This document shows positions 36,308 to 45,653 of a stretch of 64,000 bases of DNA, one piece after another. Origin of the DNA: Haliea sp. (GTDB lineage Bacteria > Pseudomonadota > Gammaproteobacteria > Pseudomonadales > Halieaceae). Under the pieces are notes generated by a model. That model searched no databases. It had not been told where the DNA came from and saw only the letters and a list, made by a program, of their open reading frames with translations. The stretch's first letter is position 1; every line of letters starts with the position of its first letter. The stretch lies in the NCBI GenBank assembly GCA_002692965.1, contig NZNC01000029.1:124001-188000 (forward strand), written 5' to 3'. The translations under genes and the position numbers were made by a program.

Positions 36308-37249
36308 GTGAGCGGCCTGCGCGACGCCACCCGGCCCGCTCGCGGCGCCCGGATCGACCTGGCCACCCTGATCGGCCTGCGCTTCTCCGCCACGCGCCTT
36401 TCCCTGCGCCGTCGCCGGCGTGCCCTGGCGGCGCTGGCCGGCGGCCGCCGCTCCAGCTTCCGCGGGCGCGGCATCGATTTCGAGGAAGTGCGCGCCTACC
36501 AGCCAGGGGACGATGTGCGCAGCATTGACTGGCGCGTCACCGCCCGCACCGGGCAGGCCCACACTAAACTCTTCCGGGAAGAGCGCGAGCGGCCAGTGCT
36601 GATCGTGGTCGACCAGCGCAACAGCCTGTTCTTCGGCTCCCGCCACTGCTTCAAGTCGGTGCTCGCCGCCCACCTCGGCGCCCTGCTGGCCTGGGCCGCC
36701 CTGGGCGAAGGCGACCGCGTCGGAGGTGTGGTCTTCGACGATGCGGACCACCACGACATCCGGCCGCGGCGCAGTCGCAAGGCAGTCCTGGCCCTGCTGT
36801 CCCGCGTGCAGGCCAGCAATGCGGCACTGCCACTGACGGCGCGCCCAGGCGCCGATGATTTTGCCGCCATGCTGGGAAAGCTGCGCCGGGTGGCGCGCCC
36901 GGGCAGCAGTGTCTACCTGGTCAGTGACTTCCAGGGTGCCGACAGCGAGGCAGCGCGGGAGCAGTGGTTCCGACTGGCGGAGCACACCGAAGTGCTGGCC
37001 ATCCAGGTAACCGATCCCGCCGAGGCACAGCTGCCGCCGCCGGGTCGCTATGCCGTAACCGATGGGGTGCAAGCCGTGGAACTGGACAGCGCTGACCCGC
37101 GGCTTCGCCAGCGCTACCAGAGTTTGCGCGAGCGGGAACAGAGCCGGCTTCAGGAGACTCTCGGGCGTCTCGGGATTCCGCTGTTGCAGGCGAGCACCCG
37201 GGAATCGCCCCTGCGCCTCCTGCAGGCCTGCTTCGGAGACCGCCGATGA
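36308..37249 (+). CDS. DUF58 domain protein of the MoxR-Bat operon
   Basis: The product has 313 residues. The RGRGIDFEEVRAYQPGDDVR and IDWRVTARTG blocks are the DUF58 signature. The C-terminal half is a VWA-like fold beginning PVLIVVDQRNSLFFGS, in which the MIDAS motif is degenerate (DQRNS rather than DxSxS). DUF58 proteins are obligate companions of MoxR ATPases. The start is GTG two bases after the moxR stop, and the stop overlaps the next ATG by four bases. Confidence 0.92.
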   Translation: MSGLRDATRPARGARIDLATLIGLRFSATRLSLRRRRRALAALAGGRRSSFRGRGIDFEEVRAYQPGDDVRSIDWRVTARTGQAHTKLFREERERPVLIVVDQRNSLFFGSRHCFKSVLAAHLGALLAWAALGEGDRVGGVVFDDADHHDIRPRRSRKAVLALLSRVQASNAALPLTARPGADDFAAMLGKLRRVARPGSSVYLVSDFQGADSEAAREQWFRLAEHTEVLAIQVTDPAEAQLPPPGRYAVTDGVQAVELDSADPRLRQRYQSLREREQSRLQETLGRLGIPLLQASTRESPLRLLQACFGDRR

Positions 37250-37722
37250 ACCCGGATCCTCTCGCGGCCCTGCAGCCCCTGCGCCTGCCCGCCGAGCCCG
37301 GCTGGTGGCCCCCGGCGCCGGGCTGGTGGGTGCTGGCGGGCCTGCTCCTGCTCGCCCTGACCGGCGGCCTCTGGATGATCTGGCGGCGCTGGCAGCGCAA
37401 CCGCTACCGCCGCGTGGCCGCAGCCGCGCTGCAAGCAGTCGCCAGCGACTGGCAGGCGCACCGGGACGCGGCGCGCCTGGTGCAGCAGACCAACCGGATC
37501 CTCAAGGCCACCAGTCTGCGCGCCTGGCCGCGCAGCCAGGTCGCGCCCTTGAGCGGAGGCGAGTGGCTAACCTTTCTGCAACAGAGCTGTCCCCAGCCGC
37601 TGCCGGCCCTGGAGCCCCTCGCCGAGGCGGGCTATGCGAGGGGCCCCGAAGAGCCGGATGCCCCGGCCCTGCTCGCGGCCGCGGAGCTCTGGGTACGCCG
37701 TCATCGGGGACCGCGGTCATGA
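37246..37722 (+). CDS. DUF4381 membrane protein of the Bat operon
   Basis: The product has 158 residues with one transmembrane helix (about residues 25-48, WWVLAGLLLLALTGGLWMIW) and a cytoplasmic basic helical tail (RWQRNRYRRVAAAAL). The opening LAALQPLRLPAEPGWWPPAPGWW is the typical DUF4381 start. It overlaps the DUF58 stop and the BatA start by four bases each (ATGA), indicating translational coupling. The function is unknown apart from its constant place in this operon. Confidence 0.9.
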   Translation: MNPDPLAALQPLRLPAEPGWWPPAPGWWVLAGLLLLALTGGLWMIWRRWQRNRYRRVAAAALQAVASDWQAHRDAARLVQQTNRILKATSLRAWPRSQVAPLSGGEWLTFLQQSCPQPLPALEPLAEAGYARGPEEPDAPALLAAAELWVRRHRGPRS

Positions 37723-38738
37723 TCTGGCAGTGGCCCTGGATACTGCTGCTGCTGCCGCTGCCGTGGCTGGTTTGGCAATTCACCCCACCGGCCCATGGCA
37801 AGCTGCCGCGCTTGCGGGCACCTTTCGCCGGTCTCTGGCAGCGAGTTACGGGCAGCAGCGGAGACGCGGCTGGCCACCCTCGACGTCCGCTGCATACCCT
37901 CCTCCTCAGCCTGCTCTGGCTGGCACTGCTGGCAGCTGCCGCGCGCCCGGCGTGGATCGGCGACCCGGTGGAGCTGCCGCGCAGCGGGCGCGACCTGATG
38001 CTGGCCATGGACATCTCCGGCAGCATGCGGGTCGAGGACATGCAGGTGGGCGACCAGCGCCTGCGCCGCATCGACGCGGTCAAGGCGGTGTGCGCCGATT
38101 TCATGGCCCGCCGCCAGGGCGATCGCGTCGGCCTGATCCTTTTCGGCAGCAACGCCTATGTCCAGTCGCCCCTGACCTTCGACACCCGAACCGTGGAGAC
38201 CTTTTTACGCGAATCACAGATCGGCTTCGCCGGACAGGAAACCGCCATCGGTGACGCCATCGGCCTGGCCGTAAAGCGCCTCAGGGACCGCCCCCAGGAC
38301 CAGCGCGTCCTGGTCCTGCTGACCGACGGCCAGGACAATGCCAGCAGCGTGCGCCCACTCGAGGCGGCGCGACTGGCGGCCCAGCTGGGCATCCGCATCT
38401 ACACCATCGGTGTCGGTGCCGAGGAACTCACCCTGCCCGGCCTGTTTGGTTCCAGCCTGGGCAGTCGCACCGTCAACCCCTCGGCGGAGCTCGACGAACA
38501 GACCCTGGTGGCGATCGCCGAGCAGACCGGCGGTCGCTATTTCCGCGCCCGCGACCCGGCGGAACTGAGCGGCATCTATCAGCTGCTCGACCAGCTGGAA
38601 CCGATTGAGCAGGATCGCGGGGTCTACCGCCCGCGACAATCGCTGATGCACTGGCCACTGGGCCTGGCGATGGCCCTGGCGCTGGCATTGTTCGCACTGA
38701 GCCGTCGACGCCCCGCGGCGAGCGGAGGCCAGTGGTAA
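37719..38738 (+). CDS. batA: VWA domain protein BatA
   Basis: This 339-residue inner-membrane protein has TM helices at about 5-20 and 60-76, a von Willebrand A domain exposed after them and a last TM helix near residues 310-328. The MIDAS metal site is intact: DISGSM beginning at Asp98, a later Thr in SPLTFDT and the acidic LLTDGQDNA. I set the start at the ATG at 37719, which overlaps the DUF4381 stop. The longer frame from 37062 runs through two other genes and is not real. VWA proteins of this operon are thought to be clients of MoxR. Confidence 0.92.
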   Translation: MIWQWPWILLLLPLPWLVWQFTPPAHGKLPRLRAPFAGLWQRVTGSSGDAAGHPRRPLHTLLLSLLWLALLAAAARPAWIGDPVELPRSGRDLMLAMDISGSMRVEDMQVGDQRLRRIDAVKAVCADFMARRQGDRVGLILFGSNAYVQSPLTFDTRTVETFLRESQIGFAGQETAIGDAIGLAVKRLRDRPQDQRVLVLLTDGQDNASSVRPLEAARLAAQLGIRIYTIGVGAEELTLPGLFGSSLGSRTVNPSAELDEQTLVAIAEQTGGRYFRARDPAELSGIYQLLDQLEPIEQDRGVYRPRQSLMHWPLGLAMALALALFALSRRRPAASGGQW

Positions 38739-40663
38739 TGGACTGGCTGGCAGACTTCCACTTCCTGCGCCCGCTCTGGCTCTGGAGCCTGTTGCCGGGA
38801 CTGCTACTGACGGGCCTGCTCTGGCGGTCCCGCCGTCACAGTGGGGGCTGGGAGCAGGTCATCGACGCCGACCTGCTGCCGGAGCTGCTGGAAGCCAGCG
38901 GCCCCGTCGGCCGTCGCCGCTGGCCGGCCCTGCTTCTGGTGAGCTGGGTACTGGCGAGTCTGGCCGCCGCAGGTCCCAGCTTTCGCCAGCTGCCCCAGCC
39001 GGTGGAACAGCCCACCGATGCCCTGGTCCTGCTCCTCGACCTGTCCTATTCCATGAAGTCCACCGATCTCGCCCCCTCGCGCATGGATCGCGGGCGACAG
39101 AAACTGATTGACCTGCTGGAGCGCCGCAGCGCCGGTCAGACCGCCCTGGTCGCCTGGGCCGGGGATGCCCACGTGGTCACGCCGCTGACCGAAGACCATC
39201 GCACCATTGCCAATCTGCTGCCGGCACTCAACCCCGACATGATGCCGATGCCGGGCAGCAATGCGCCGGCGGCCGTCTCCCGTGGGCTGACCCTGCTGGC
39301 GTCGGCGGGCATACCCCGGGGCCATCTGATCCTGGTGACCGACGGTGTCCAGCCCGAGCAGGTGGCGCTGATCCGCCAGCAGCTGGAGGGCAGCGGCAGC
39401 CGGCTGTCGGTCCTCGCCATCGGAACCCCCGAGGGTGCGCCGCTGCCCCTCCCCCGCGGTGGCTTCCTGCGGGACCGCAATGGGGAGATCGTGATTCCGG
39501 GGCTCGACGCGGCGCCGCTTCGACGCCTGGCGGAGGTCGGCGGCGGTCGCTACAGCGAACTGCGGGTGGACGGCGGCGACCTGGACTACCTGCTGGACAG
39601 GGGTCTATTCAGTGCCGCGGAGAGCGCCGAGGCCACCAGCCTGCAGGCAGATACCTGGGAGGACCAGGGCTACTGGCTGGTGCTCCTGCTGCTGCCCCTG
39701 GTCGCCGCGGGCTTTCGTCGCGGCTGGCTGCTGGTTCTCGTGCCATTGCTGGTTCTGCCCTGCACCCCCCTGCCAGCCTACGCACAGTCGACTCCCTCCC
39801 CGGAGGCTGCGCAGGCGGCACCACAGCCGGAGTCGGCCGGGACAGCGGAAACGGTCTGGGAGGACTGGTGGCTGCGCCCGGACCAACAGGCTCTGCGCGC
39901 ACTGCAGTCCGGGCAGCCCGAACGGGCCGCCAGCCTGTTTGAGGACCCCGCCTGGCGCGGTGCAGCGAGCTACCGGGCCGGGCATTATCAGGCCGCGGCC
40001 GAGGCCTTCGCCGCCGGGGACGGAGCGGACGCCTGGTACAACCGCGGCAATGCCCTGGCCCGGGCGGGCGAGCTGGCCGCGGCGGCGGAAGCCTACCGCG
40101 AGTCGCTCCAGCGCGCCCCCGACAGCCCGGATGCGAAGGCCAACCTGTCCCTGGTCGAGGAGCTGTTGAAGCAGGAACAACAGGACCCGCAACAGCCGCA
40201 ATCGGGCCAGGATCAGGATGGCGCCCGGGGCGAGCAACAGCCCCCCGAAAACCGCGACGCGGACGCGGGCGAGGACAGCAGCTCGGCGGGTGCCGGAGAC
40301 AGCGGCGGCGACGCGGCCAGTCGCCAGGGCAAGCCCGGCGCCGAGCCACCCGGGGACCCAACGCCGGGGGACGATGACCATGGCGGCGCGGCGTCGCAGC
40401 CAAGCCCCCCGGGGCCGGAGGAGAACCCCTGGGCCGCTGCTGCACGCCCGGAAGCGGGCGAGGAAGGTGACGGTGAGGCAGAGGATACGGCGCCGCCACT
40501 GCCCCGCTTTACACCCGAGGAAGCCGAACGCCGCCAGGCACTGGAGCAGTGGCTGCGACGGGTGCCCGACGACCCCTCCGGCCTGCTGCGGGAAAAATTC
40601 CGCCACCAGAGCCGCCAACAGCAACGCGCCCGGCCAAGGAATGACGATGCACCCTACTGGTAA
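38738..40663 (+). CDS. batB: VWA + TPR protein (BatB-BatC fusion)
   Basis: The product has 641 residues. An N-terminal TM pair (12-30, 64-78) precedes a VWA domain with an intact MIDAS DLSYSM from Asp101. Two further TM helices lie at about 310-345. TPR-like repeats follow near residues 400-470 (YRAGHYQAAAEAFAAGDGAD, then AWYNRGNALARAGELAAAAE), and the last part is a Gln/Asp/Gly-rich low-complexity stretch. In other genomes the VWA (BatB) and TPR (BatC) parts can be separate genes. The ATG overlaps the batA TAA by one base and has GGAGG nine bases upstream; the GTG two codons earlier is too close to that site. Confidence 0.9.
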   Translation: MDWLADFHFLRPLWLWSLLPGLLLTGLLWRSRRHSGGWEQVIDADLLPELLEASGPVGRRRWPALLLVSWVLASLAAAGPSFRQLPQPVEQPTDALVLLLDLSYSMKSTDLAPSRMDRGRQKLIDLLERRSAGQTALVAWAGDAHVVTPLTEDHRTIANLLPALNPDMMPMPGSNAPAAVSRGLTLLASAGIPRGHLILVTDGVQPEQVALIRQQLEGSGSRLSVLAIGTPEGAPLPLPRGGFLRDRNGEIVIPGLDAAPLRRLAEVGGGRYSELRVDGGDLDYLLDRGLFSAAESAEATSLQADTWEDQGYWLVLLLLPLVAAGFRRGWLLVLVPLLVLPCTPLPAYAQSTPSPEAAQAAPQPESAGTAETVWEDWWLRPDQQALRALQSGQPERAASLFEDPAWRGAASYRAGHYQAAAEAFAAGDGADAWYNRGNALARAGELAAAAEAYRESLQRAPDSPDAKANLSLVEELLKQEQQDPQQPQSGQDQDGARGEQQPPENRDADAGEDSSSAGAGDSGGDAASRQGKPGAEPPGDPTPGDDDHGGAASQPSPPGPEENPWAAAARPEAGEEGDGEAEDTAPPLPRFTPEEAERRQALEQWLRRVPDDPSGLLREKFRHQSRQQQRARPRNDDAPYW

Positions 40664-42347
40664 GCACCCGCGCCTCATCGCGGCGGCCCTGTCCCTGGTG
40701 GCCGCCCTCCTCCTGTTCGCTGGTACGGCGCGGGCCGAAGTCAAGCTCGCCGTTGACCGGCAGGCCGTGGCGATGGGGGAGAGTTTCAGCCTGATCATCA
40801 GCGCCGGCAGTGCCGAGGAACTGCGCCAGCTTGACCTGCGCGCCCTCGAGACCGACTTCGCCATCCTGCAGCGCACCCAGAGCAGCAATACCAGCATCAT
40901 CAACGGCGAGCGCTCCCACAGTGAGCAACTCTCGCTGGAACTCACGCCCCTGCGGGAGGGCAGGCTCGAGATTCCCCCGCTCGGAGGCGCCGCCCCGATC
41001 GCCATCGAGGTCGCAGAGCCGGTTGCCGGCGAGGAACGCAACGACGACGTATTGTTCACTGCGGAGCTGGACCGGGAAACGGTTTATGTGCAGGAGCAGG
41101 CCATTTTGACCCTGCGCATAGAGCAGGCGGTCAATCTCGAGGCGCGCAGCCTGAGCGAGCTGAAGCTCGACCGGGCCTTCGCGGTGCCACTGGAGCAGCG
41201 CTCCTTCCAACGCACCCTCGACGGACGCCCCTGGCTGGTTCACGAGGTGCGATTCGCCATCTTCCCGGAGCGCAGCGGCGAGCTGCAGATCCCCCCGCAG
41301 ACCTTCACCGCGCGGGAGAGCCGGACCCGCCGCAGCGGCATCAACTTCGGACTCGGAGGACGCCAGCTGCAGCGACGCAGCCAGCCCCTGACCCTGCAGG
41401 TCGAACCCCGGCCCGCGGCCTTTCCCCAGGACGCCACCTGGCTGCCCGCCCGCGCCCTGAGCCTGGAACAGAGCTGGTCGGCTGATCCGGACACACTCCA
41501 GGTGGGCGACTCCCTGACCCGCAACCTGAGCCTGCGCGCCGAAGGCCTGCAGGGCGCGCAGCTGCCGCCGATCGATTTCCAGGCCCCGGAGGGCTTGCGC
41601 TACTACACCGACCAGCCGCAAATAGAAGACAGCGAAAACCCCGGGGGCGTGGTTGGCCTGCGGCAGGACAGCGCCGCCCTGGTGGCCTCCGAACCCGGCG
41701 ACTACACCCTGCCCGCCATTCGCGTGCCCTGGTGGGATACCACGGAGGACCGCGTGCGCTACGCCGAAATTCCCGCGCAGCGCATCACCGTGCTGCCCGG
41801 CAGCATCGACGCGAGCCCGCCGCCGGCTGAACCCGCTACACCCGGCGCGCGCAGCACTGCCAGCGCCACTCCCGCGGCGCCACCTGGCCCCCGCAGCACC
41901 CCCACGCACTGGCTATGGCCGCTGCTCAGCGCCGGCCTGGGCCTGGGCTGGCTGCTGACCGCCCTGCTCTGGTGGCGCAGCCACACCCGTGCCGCAAACC
42001 TCCCCCACAGCGGCAGCGCAAGCGGGGCAAATAGCGCCGGCCGCGCCTTCCGGCAGCTGCAGGCGGCCTGCACCAGCCACAGTCCGGCCCCGGCGCGCCG
42101 GGCTTTGCTCGACTGGTGTCAGGCTCAGGTGGGGGCTGGCTGCGAGAGGGATCTGTACACGCTGGCCGAGCGGCTGGGTGATCGCGAGCTGCTGGCGGCC
42201 ATCGACGAGCTCGAGCGGGCGCTCTACGCCCCGGTGGCAACGCCCTGGCGCGGTGACGCCCTGCTCGCCGCGGTACGCCGCCTCCGACAGCAGCCAGCTC
42301 GCCAGCAAGCCGCACCCGACCTGGCGCTCTACCCCGGCGGCGAGTGA
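40641..42347 (+). CDS. batD: BatD-like protein
   Basis: This 568-residue exported membrane protein has a signal peptide (residues about 10-33, ending ARAEV). The large periplasmic part is made of beta-sandwich repeats: VKLAVDRQAVAMGESFSL, ELDRETVYVQEQAILTL, LSLRAEGLQGAQLPPI. A single TM helix lies near residue 430 and a cytoplasmic helical tail follows. It starts 23 bases inside the preceding gene (ATG at 40641, alternative ATG at 40647). It is the last gene of the moxR operon, and the stem-loop repeat pair lies 50 bases after its stop. Confidence 0.9.
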   Translation: MTMHPTGKHPRLIAAALSLVAALLLFAGTARAEVKLAVDRQAVAMGESFSLIISAGSAEELRQLDLRALETDFAILQRTQSSNTSIINGERSHSEQLSLELTPLREGRLEIPPLGGAAPIAIEVAEPVAGEERNDDVLFTAELDRETVYVQEQAILTLRIEQAVNLEARSLSELKLDRAFAVPLEQRSFQRTLDGRPWLVHEVRFAIFPERSGELQIPPQTFTARESRTRRSGINFGLGGRQLQRRSQPLTLQVEPRPAAFPQDATWLPARALSLEQSWSADPDTLQVGDSLTRNLSLRAEGLQGAQLPPIDFQAPEGLRYYTDQPQIEDSENPGGVVGLRQDSAALVASEPGDYTLPAIRVPWWDTTEDRVRYAEIPAQRITVLPGSIDASPPPAEPATPGARSTASATPAAPPGPRSTPTHWLWPLLSAGLGLGWLLTALLWWRSHTRAANLPHSGSASGANSAGRAFRQLQAACTSHSPAPARRALLDWCQAQVGAGCERDLYTLAERLGDRELLAAIDELERALYAPVATPWRGDALLAAVRRLRQQPARQQAAPDLALYPGGE

Positions 42348-42397
42348 CCCCGCGCCGCTGGCACGATAGGCCTATCGTTGTGGAGCCAGTAGCGCCG

Positions 42398-42556
42398 CAG
42401 CGTGGCCTTTCCGGGCCTCCCTGGACACGCCGTGAACCCACACCCGGTAAAGCGGGGCGGGCTCTCCATGGGGGCTCGTAGGCCGCTCACCCGATAAAGC
42501 GGGGGTGGGCTCTCCATGCGGCCCACGGTCCAGGGAGGCCCGGAAAGGCCACGCTG
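42398..42556 (+). repeat. two-lobed stem-loop repeat, copy A (two inserted modules)
   Basis: A perfect 28-bp inverted repeat (42398-42425 with 42529-42556) encloses a 103-nt tip. The tip begins CACGCCGTGAACCC and ends GCGGCCCACGG. Both lobes carry the inserted module of about 24 nt, containing CCGGTAAAGCGG in the first lobe and CCGATAAAGCGG in the second. It lies 51 bases after the batD stop. Confidence 0.85.
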
Positions 42557-42743
42557 CTGTTTTGGCACGAGTTTCAGTTGGGGCGGCTGTAGCCAGAATT
42601 TGCGGGCCTCATTCGTGCCGGATCAGAGTCTCGGCCACGGAAGGTTAGAGCCACTCGGCTTCCGAAGCCAAGTACGTGGCAGCCCATAGCACCGGTTCAG
42701 GCGCCGCTCCGAGGAAGCATCACTCGACGCAACCGCCATAGTA
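42557..42743. other. non-coding spacer between stem-loop repeats A and B
   Basis: I see no gene here. A 7-bp inverted repeat GGCACGA/TCGTGCC (42564-42570 with 42613-42619) is the only structure noticed. Confidence 0.5.
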
Positions 42744-42855
42744 GCGTCCGGGGTGTGCCTTGCCTGTCGGGACCGTGGGCCGCATGGATGCGGCCTACGA
42801 GCCTCCAGGGACGGATTTACGGCGTGTCCCGACAGGCAAGGCACGCTCCGGACGC
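42744..42855 (-). repeat. two-lobed stem-loop repeat, copy B (no inserted module)
   Basis: Arms 42744-42772 and 42827-42855 are complementary at 27 of 29 positions and enclose a 54-nt tip in the opposite orientation to copy A. Read on the minus strand the tip begins CACGCCGTAAATCC, contains the lobe GGCCGCAT-CC-ATGCGGCC and ends CCCACGG. The arm sequence is unrelated to that of copy A. Confidence 0.85.
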
Positions 42856-42930
42856 GGGCCAGTGGCACCAGCGGCCGCTAGCGGTACGGGCGACAGGCAA
42901 AGCACACCCCGGCCGCGGGCGAATGGCACC
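42831..42930 (+). repeat. duplicated outer arm of copy B
   Basis: The right arm of copy B plus 14 flanking bases (42831-42869) recurs 61 bases later (42892-42930) with 33 of 39 identical positions. The second copy has no tip and no partner arm next to it. Confidence 0.7.
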
Positions 42931-42983
42931 CACGACGAGGCCAGCAGTGCGCCTTAGGAGTGATCGCCTGGCCCCGGCCCGGC

Positions 42984-45644
42984 TCACGCCAGGGCCTTGC
43001 TGACCACCTCGTAGACATCCCGCGACAAGGTCGGCAGCGCCGCCAGGCGCTCGAGCTGGGCCTTCATCAGCGCCTCGCGACCCCGGTAGTTGCGCCAGCG
43101 AGTCAGCGGTGTCAGCAGGCGCGAAGCCATCTGCGGATTACTGCGGTCGAGGGCCTCGATGCGGTCGGCCAGGAAGCGGTAGCCGGCGCCGTCGGCGCGG
43201 TGGAAGCTCACCGGATTGGCCGCGCTGAAGGTGCCCACCAGGGCCCGCAGCCGGTTGGGATTGCGGGCGTCGAAGGCCGGGTGATCCAGCAGGCGGGTCA
43301 CGCGCGCCAGGGTCCCGTCGCCGGGCATAGCCGCCTGCACCTGCAGCCACTGGTTGACCACCAGGGTCTCGTGCTGCCAGTCCTGGTAGAAGCGATCCAG
43401 CGCGGCCTCAGCGCGGGTGGCGTCGCCCTGCCAGGCGATGACCTGCAATGCCGCGAGGCGGTCGGTCATGTTGTCGGCGTCGGCAAATTGCTGCTCCGCC
43501 AGGGCCAGGCCCTCCTCCCCCGCCGCGGCGAGGAAATCCAGGCAGACATTGCGCAGGGCGCGGGCTCCGATCTGCTCGGCGCTGGGCGCATAGGGCTCCC
43601 GCGACGCCAGGCGCTGGCGGCAGGCGAGGAGCGCGTCGCGGTGTTGGCGGCCAATCTGCCGCCGGACACTGCAGCGGGCGCGGTGGATGGCATCCACGTC
43701 GGCCCCGCCCTCTTCCGCCGCGAGATCGGCCAGATAGCTCTCCCCAGGCAGGCGCAGCATTTCCGCCACCATCGCGGGGTCGAGACTGTCGTCGGCGAGC
43801 AAGACACCGATGGCCGACAGCCAGGTGGCGTCCAGCGCTTCGCCCTCGGGCTCCCGTATCTGCGCCTGGATTCCCCGCAGGGCCAGCTGCTGGGCCGCAT
43901 CCCAGCGGACGAAGCCGTCCTCCTCCCGGGTCATCAGGGCGCAGAGTTCCGCGGTGTCGAGGTCGATCTCCAGGCGCACGGGTGCAGAGAAACCGCGCAG
44001 CAGTGCCGGGACCGGCGCCTCCCTGATGCCCTCGAAGCGGAACTCCTGCTCCGCCTCGCTGAGCACCAGTACCCGGGAGGTGTTGTCCTCCGGAACATCC
44101 TCCGCCGGCAGGCTTTCCGGGTCCGTGGACAGGCGCAGCGGCAGATTGCCCGCGCTGCCGAGCAGGCCCATGGCGACGGGTATCACCAGCGGCGCCTTGT
44201 CGGGCTGCCCCGGAGTCGGCGGCGTGTTCTGGCGCAGGGTGAGGGTATAGGCCTGGGCTGCCTCGTCGTACTCGCCCCGCGCGCTGAGCCGGGGCGTACC
44301 GGCCTGGCCGTACCAGCGGCGGAACTGCCCGAGGTCGACACCCGAGGCGTCCTCCATGGCGCGCACAAAATCCTCGCAGGTGACCGCCTGGCCGTCGTGG
44401 CGCTCGAAGTACAGGTCGGCACCGGCGCGGAAGCGTTCCGGCCCCAGCAGGGTGTGGATCATCCGCACCACTTCCGCGCCTTTCTCGTAGATCGTCACGG
44501 TGTAGAAGTTGGAGATTTCGATGAAAGAGTCCGGGCGCACCGGATGGGCCATGGGCCCCGCGTCCTCGGCAAACTGGGCACTGCGCAACAGGCTCACATC
44601 CTCGACCCGCTTGACCGTGGGCGAGCCCAGGTCGGCGGAGAAGCAGGCGTCGCGAAACACCGTGAAGCCTTCCTTGAGGCTGAGCTGAAACCAGTCGCGG
44701 CAGGTCACCCGGTTGCCCGACCAGTTGTGGAAGTACTCGTGGGCGACAATCGCCTGGACCCGCTGGAAGCCGGTATCGGTGGTGATCGCCGGGCTGCACA
44801 ACACGCAGGAGCTGTTGAAGATGTTCAGCCCCTTGTTTTCCATCGCCCCCATGTTGAAATCGTCCACGGCGACAATGTTGAAGATGTCCAGGTCGTACTC
44901 GCGGCCATAGACCTCCTCGTCCCAGCGCATGGCCTGCTTCAGCGACAGCATGGCGTGGTCGCACTTGTCCAGGTCCTTGGCTTCCACGTAGATGCGCAGG
45001 GTGACTTCGCGACCGCTGGCAGTGCGGAAATGGCCCTCGATGTGCTGCAGGTCGCCGGCCACCAGGGCAAACAGGTAGGCGGGCTTGGGAAAGGGATCCT
45101 GCCAGTGCATGCGATGACGGCCCCCTTCCAGGGCCTCCGCGCGCCCCGGGTTGCCATTGCTGAGCAGCACGGGGTAGCGCGCCTGGTCCGCCTCGATCGT
45201 CACGTCGAAGGGCGCCAGTACGTCGGGGCGGTCGGGGTACCAGGTAATTTTGCGGAAGCCCTCGGCTTCGCACTGGGTGCAGAACATGGCGCGGGACTTG
45301 TAGAGCCCCTCCAGGGAGCTGTTGTCCTGGGGGCGAAGCCGGCAGCGGGTGCGCAGTGTGCCCCGCTCGGGCATGTCGGGAATACACAGGGACTCGCTGT
45401 CGAGGGTGTACTGCTCGGGCGACAAGGGCTGGTCGTCGAGGAAAATTTCCAGCAACTCCAGTTCCTGGCCCGAGAGCGTCAAAGGCTCGCTGGCCCCGGC
45501 CTCGGGGTTGCGCAGCAACTGCAGCTCCGCCGTGACCAGGGCTTCCGTCTCGTGGAGATCGAAATGCAGGCGGGGGTGCTCGACCCGAAAGGCGGGCGGC
45601 CGATAGTCCTTGAGGTAGATGACCCGGGGGTTGGCGTCGCGCAT
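42984..45644 (-). CDS. pepN: aminopeptidase N (M1 family)
   Basis: The product is an 886-residue zinc metallo-aminopeptidase. Key motifs are GAMEN (266-270), the zinc-binding HEYFH (302-306) and the third ligand Glu325 in LKEGF. The C-terminal half is the alpha-solenoid DUF3458-type domain of the E. coli PepN group. The N-terminus YLKDYRPPAF is also typical of that group. The length agrees with E. coli PepN (870). It is the last gene of the leftward run rhomboid, YeaC-like, DUF2797, pepN, and ends 54 bases from the stem-loop repeat region. Confidence 0.96.
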   Translation of the reverse strand: MRDANPRVIYLKDYRPPAFRVEHPRLHFDLHETEALVTAELQLLRNPEAGASEPLTLSGQELELLEIFLDDQPLSPEQYTLDSESLCIPDMPERGTLRTRCRLRPQDNSSLEGLYKSRAMFCTQCEAEGFRKITWYPDRPDVLAPFDVTIEADQARYPVLLSNGNPGRAEALEGGRHRMHWQDPFPKPAYLFALVAGDLQHIEGHFRTASGREVTLRIYVEAKDLDKCDHAMLSLKQAMRWDEEVYGREYDLDIFNIVAVDDFNMGAMENKGLNIFNSSCVLCSPAITTDTGFQRVQAIVAHEYFHNWSGNRVTCRDWFQLSLKEGFTVFRDACFSADLGSPTVKRVEDVSLLRSAQFAEDAGPMAHPVRPDSFIEISNFYTVTIYEKGAEVVRMIHTLLGPERFRAGADLYFERHDGQAVTCEDFVRAMEDASGVDLGQFRRWYGQAGTPRLSARGEYDEAAQAYTLTLRQNTPPTPGQPDKAPLVIPVAMGLLGSAGNLPLRLSTDPESLPAEDVPEDNTSRVLVLSEAEQEFRFEGIREAPVPALLRGFSAPVRLEIDLDTAELCALMTREEDGFVRWDAAQQLALRGIQAQIREPEGEALDATWLSAIGVLLADDSLDPAMVAEMLRLPGESYLADLAAEEGGADVDAIHRARCSVRRQIGRQHRDALLACRQRLASREPYAPSAEQIGARALRNVCLDFLAAAGEEGLALAEQQFADADNMTDRLAALQVIAWQGDATRAEAALDRFYQDWQHETLVVNQWLQVQAAMPGDGTLARVTRLLDHPAFDARNPNRLRALVGTFSAANPVSFHRADGAGYRFLADRIEALDRSNPQMASRLLTPLTRWRNYRGREALMKAQLERLAALPTLSRDVYEVVSKALA

Positions 45645-45653
45645 GCTGACTCC

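Noticed and set aside
37062-37718. Upstream extension of the BatA frame
   Set aside because: The frame lies over DUF58 and DUF4381 coding sequence. The ATG at 37719 overlaps the previous stop as in the rest of the operon.
42398-42556. Repeat copy A as an ordinary rho-independent terminator
   Set aside because: The 28-bp stem with a 103-nt structured tip is far larger than a terminator hairpin, and only a short interrupted T stretch (CTGTTTTGG) follows.
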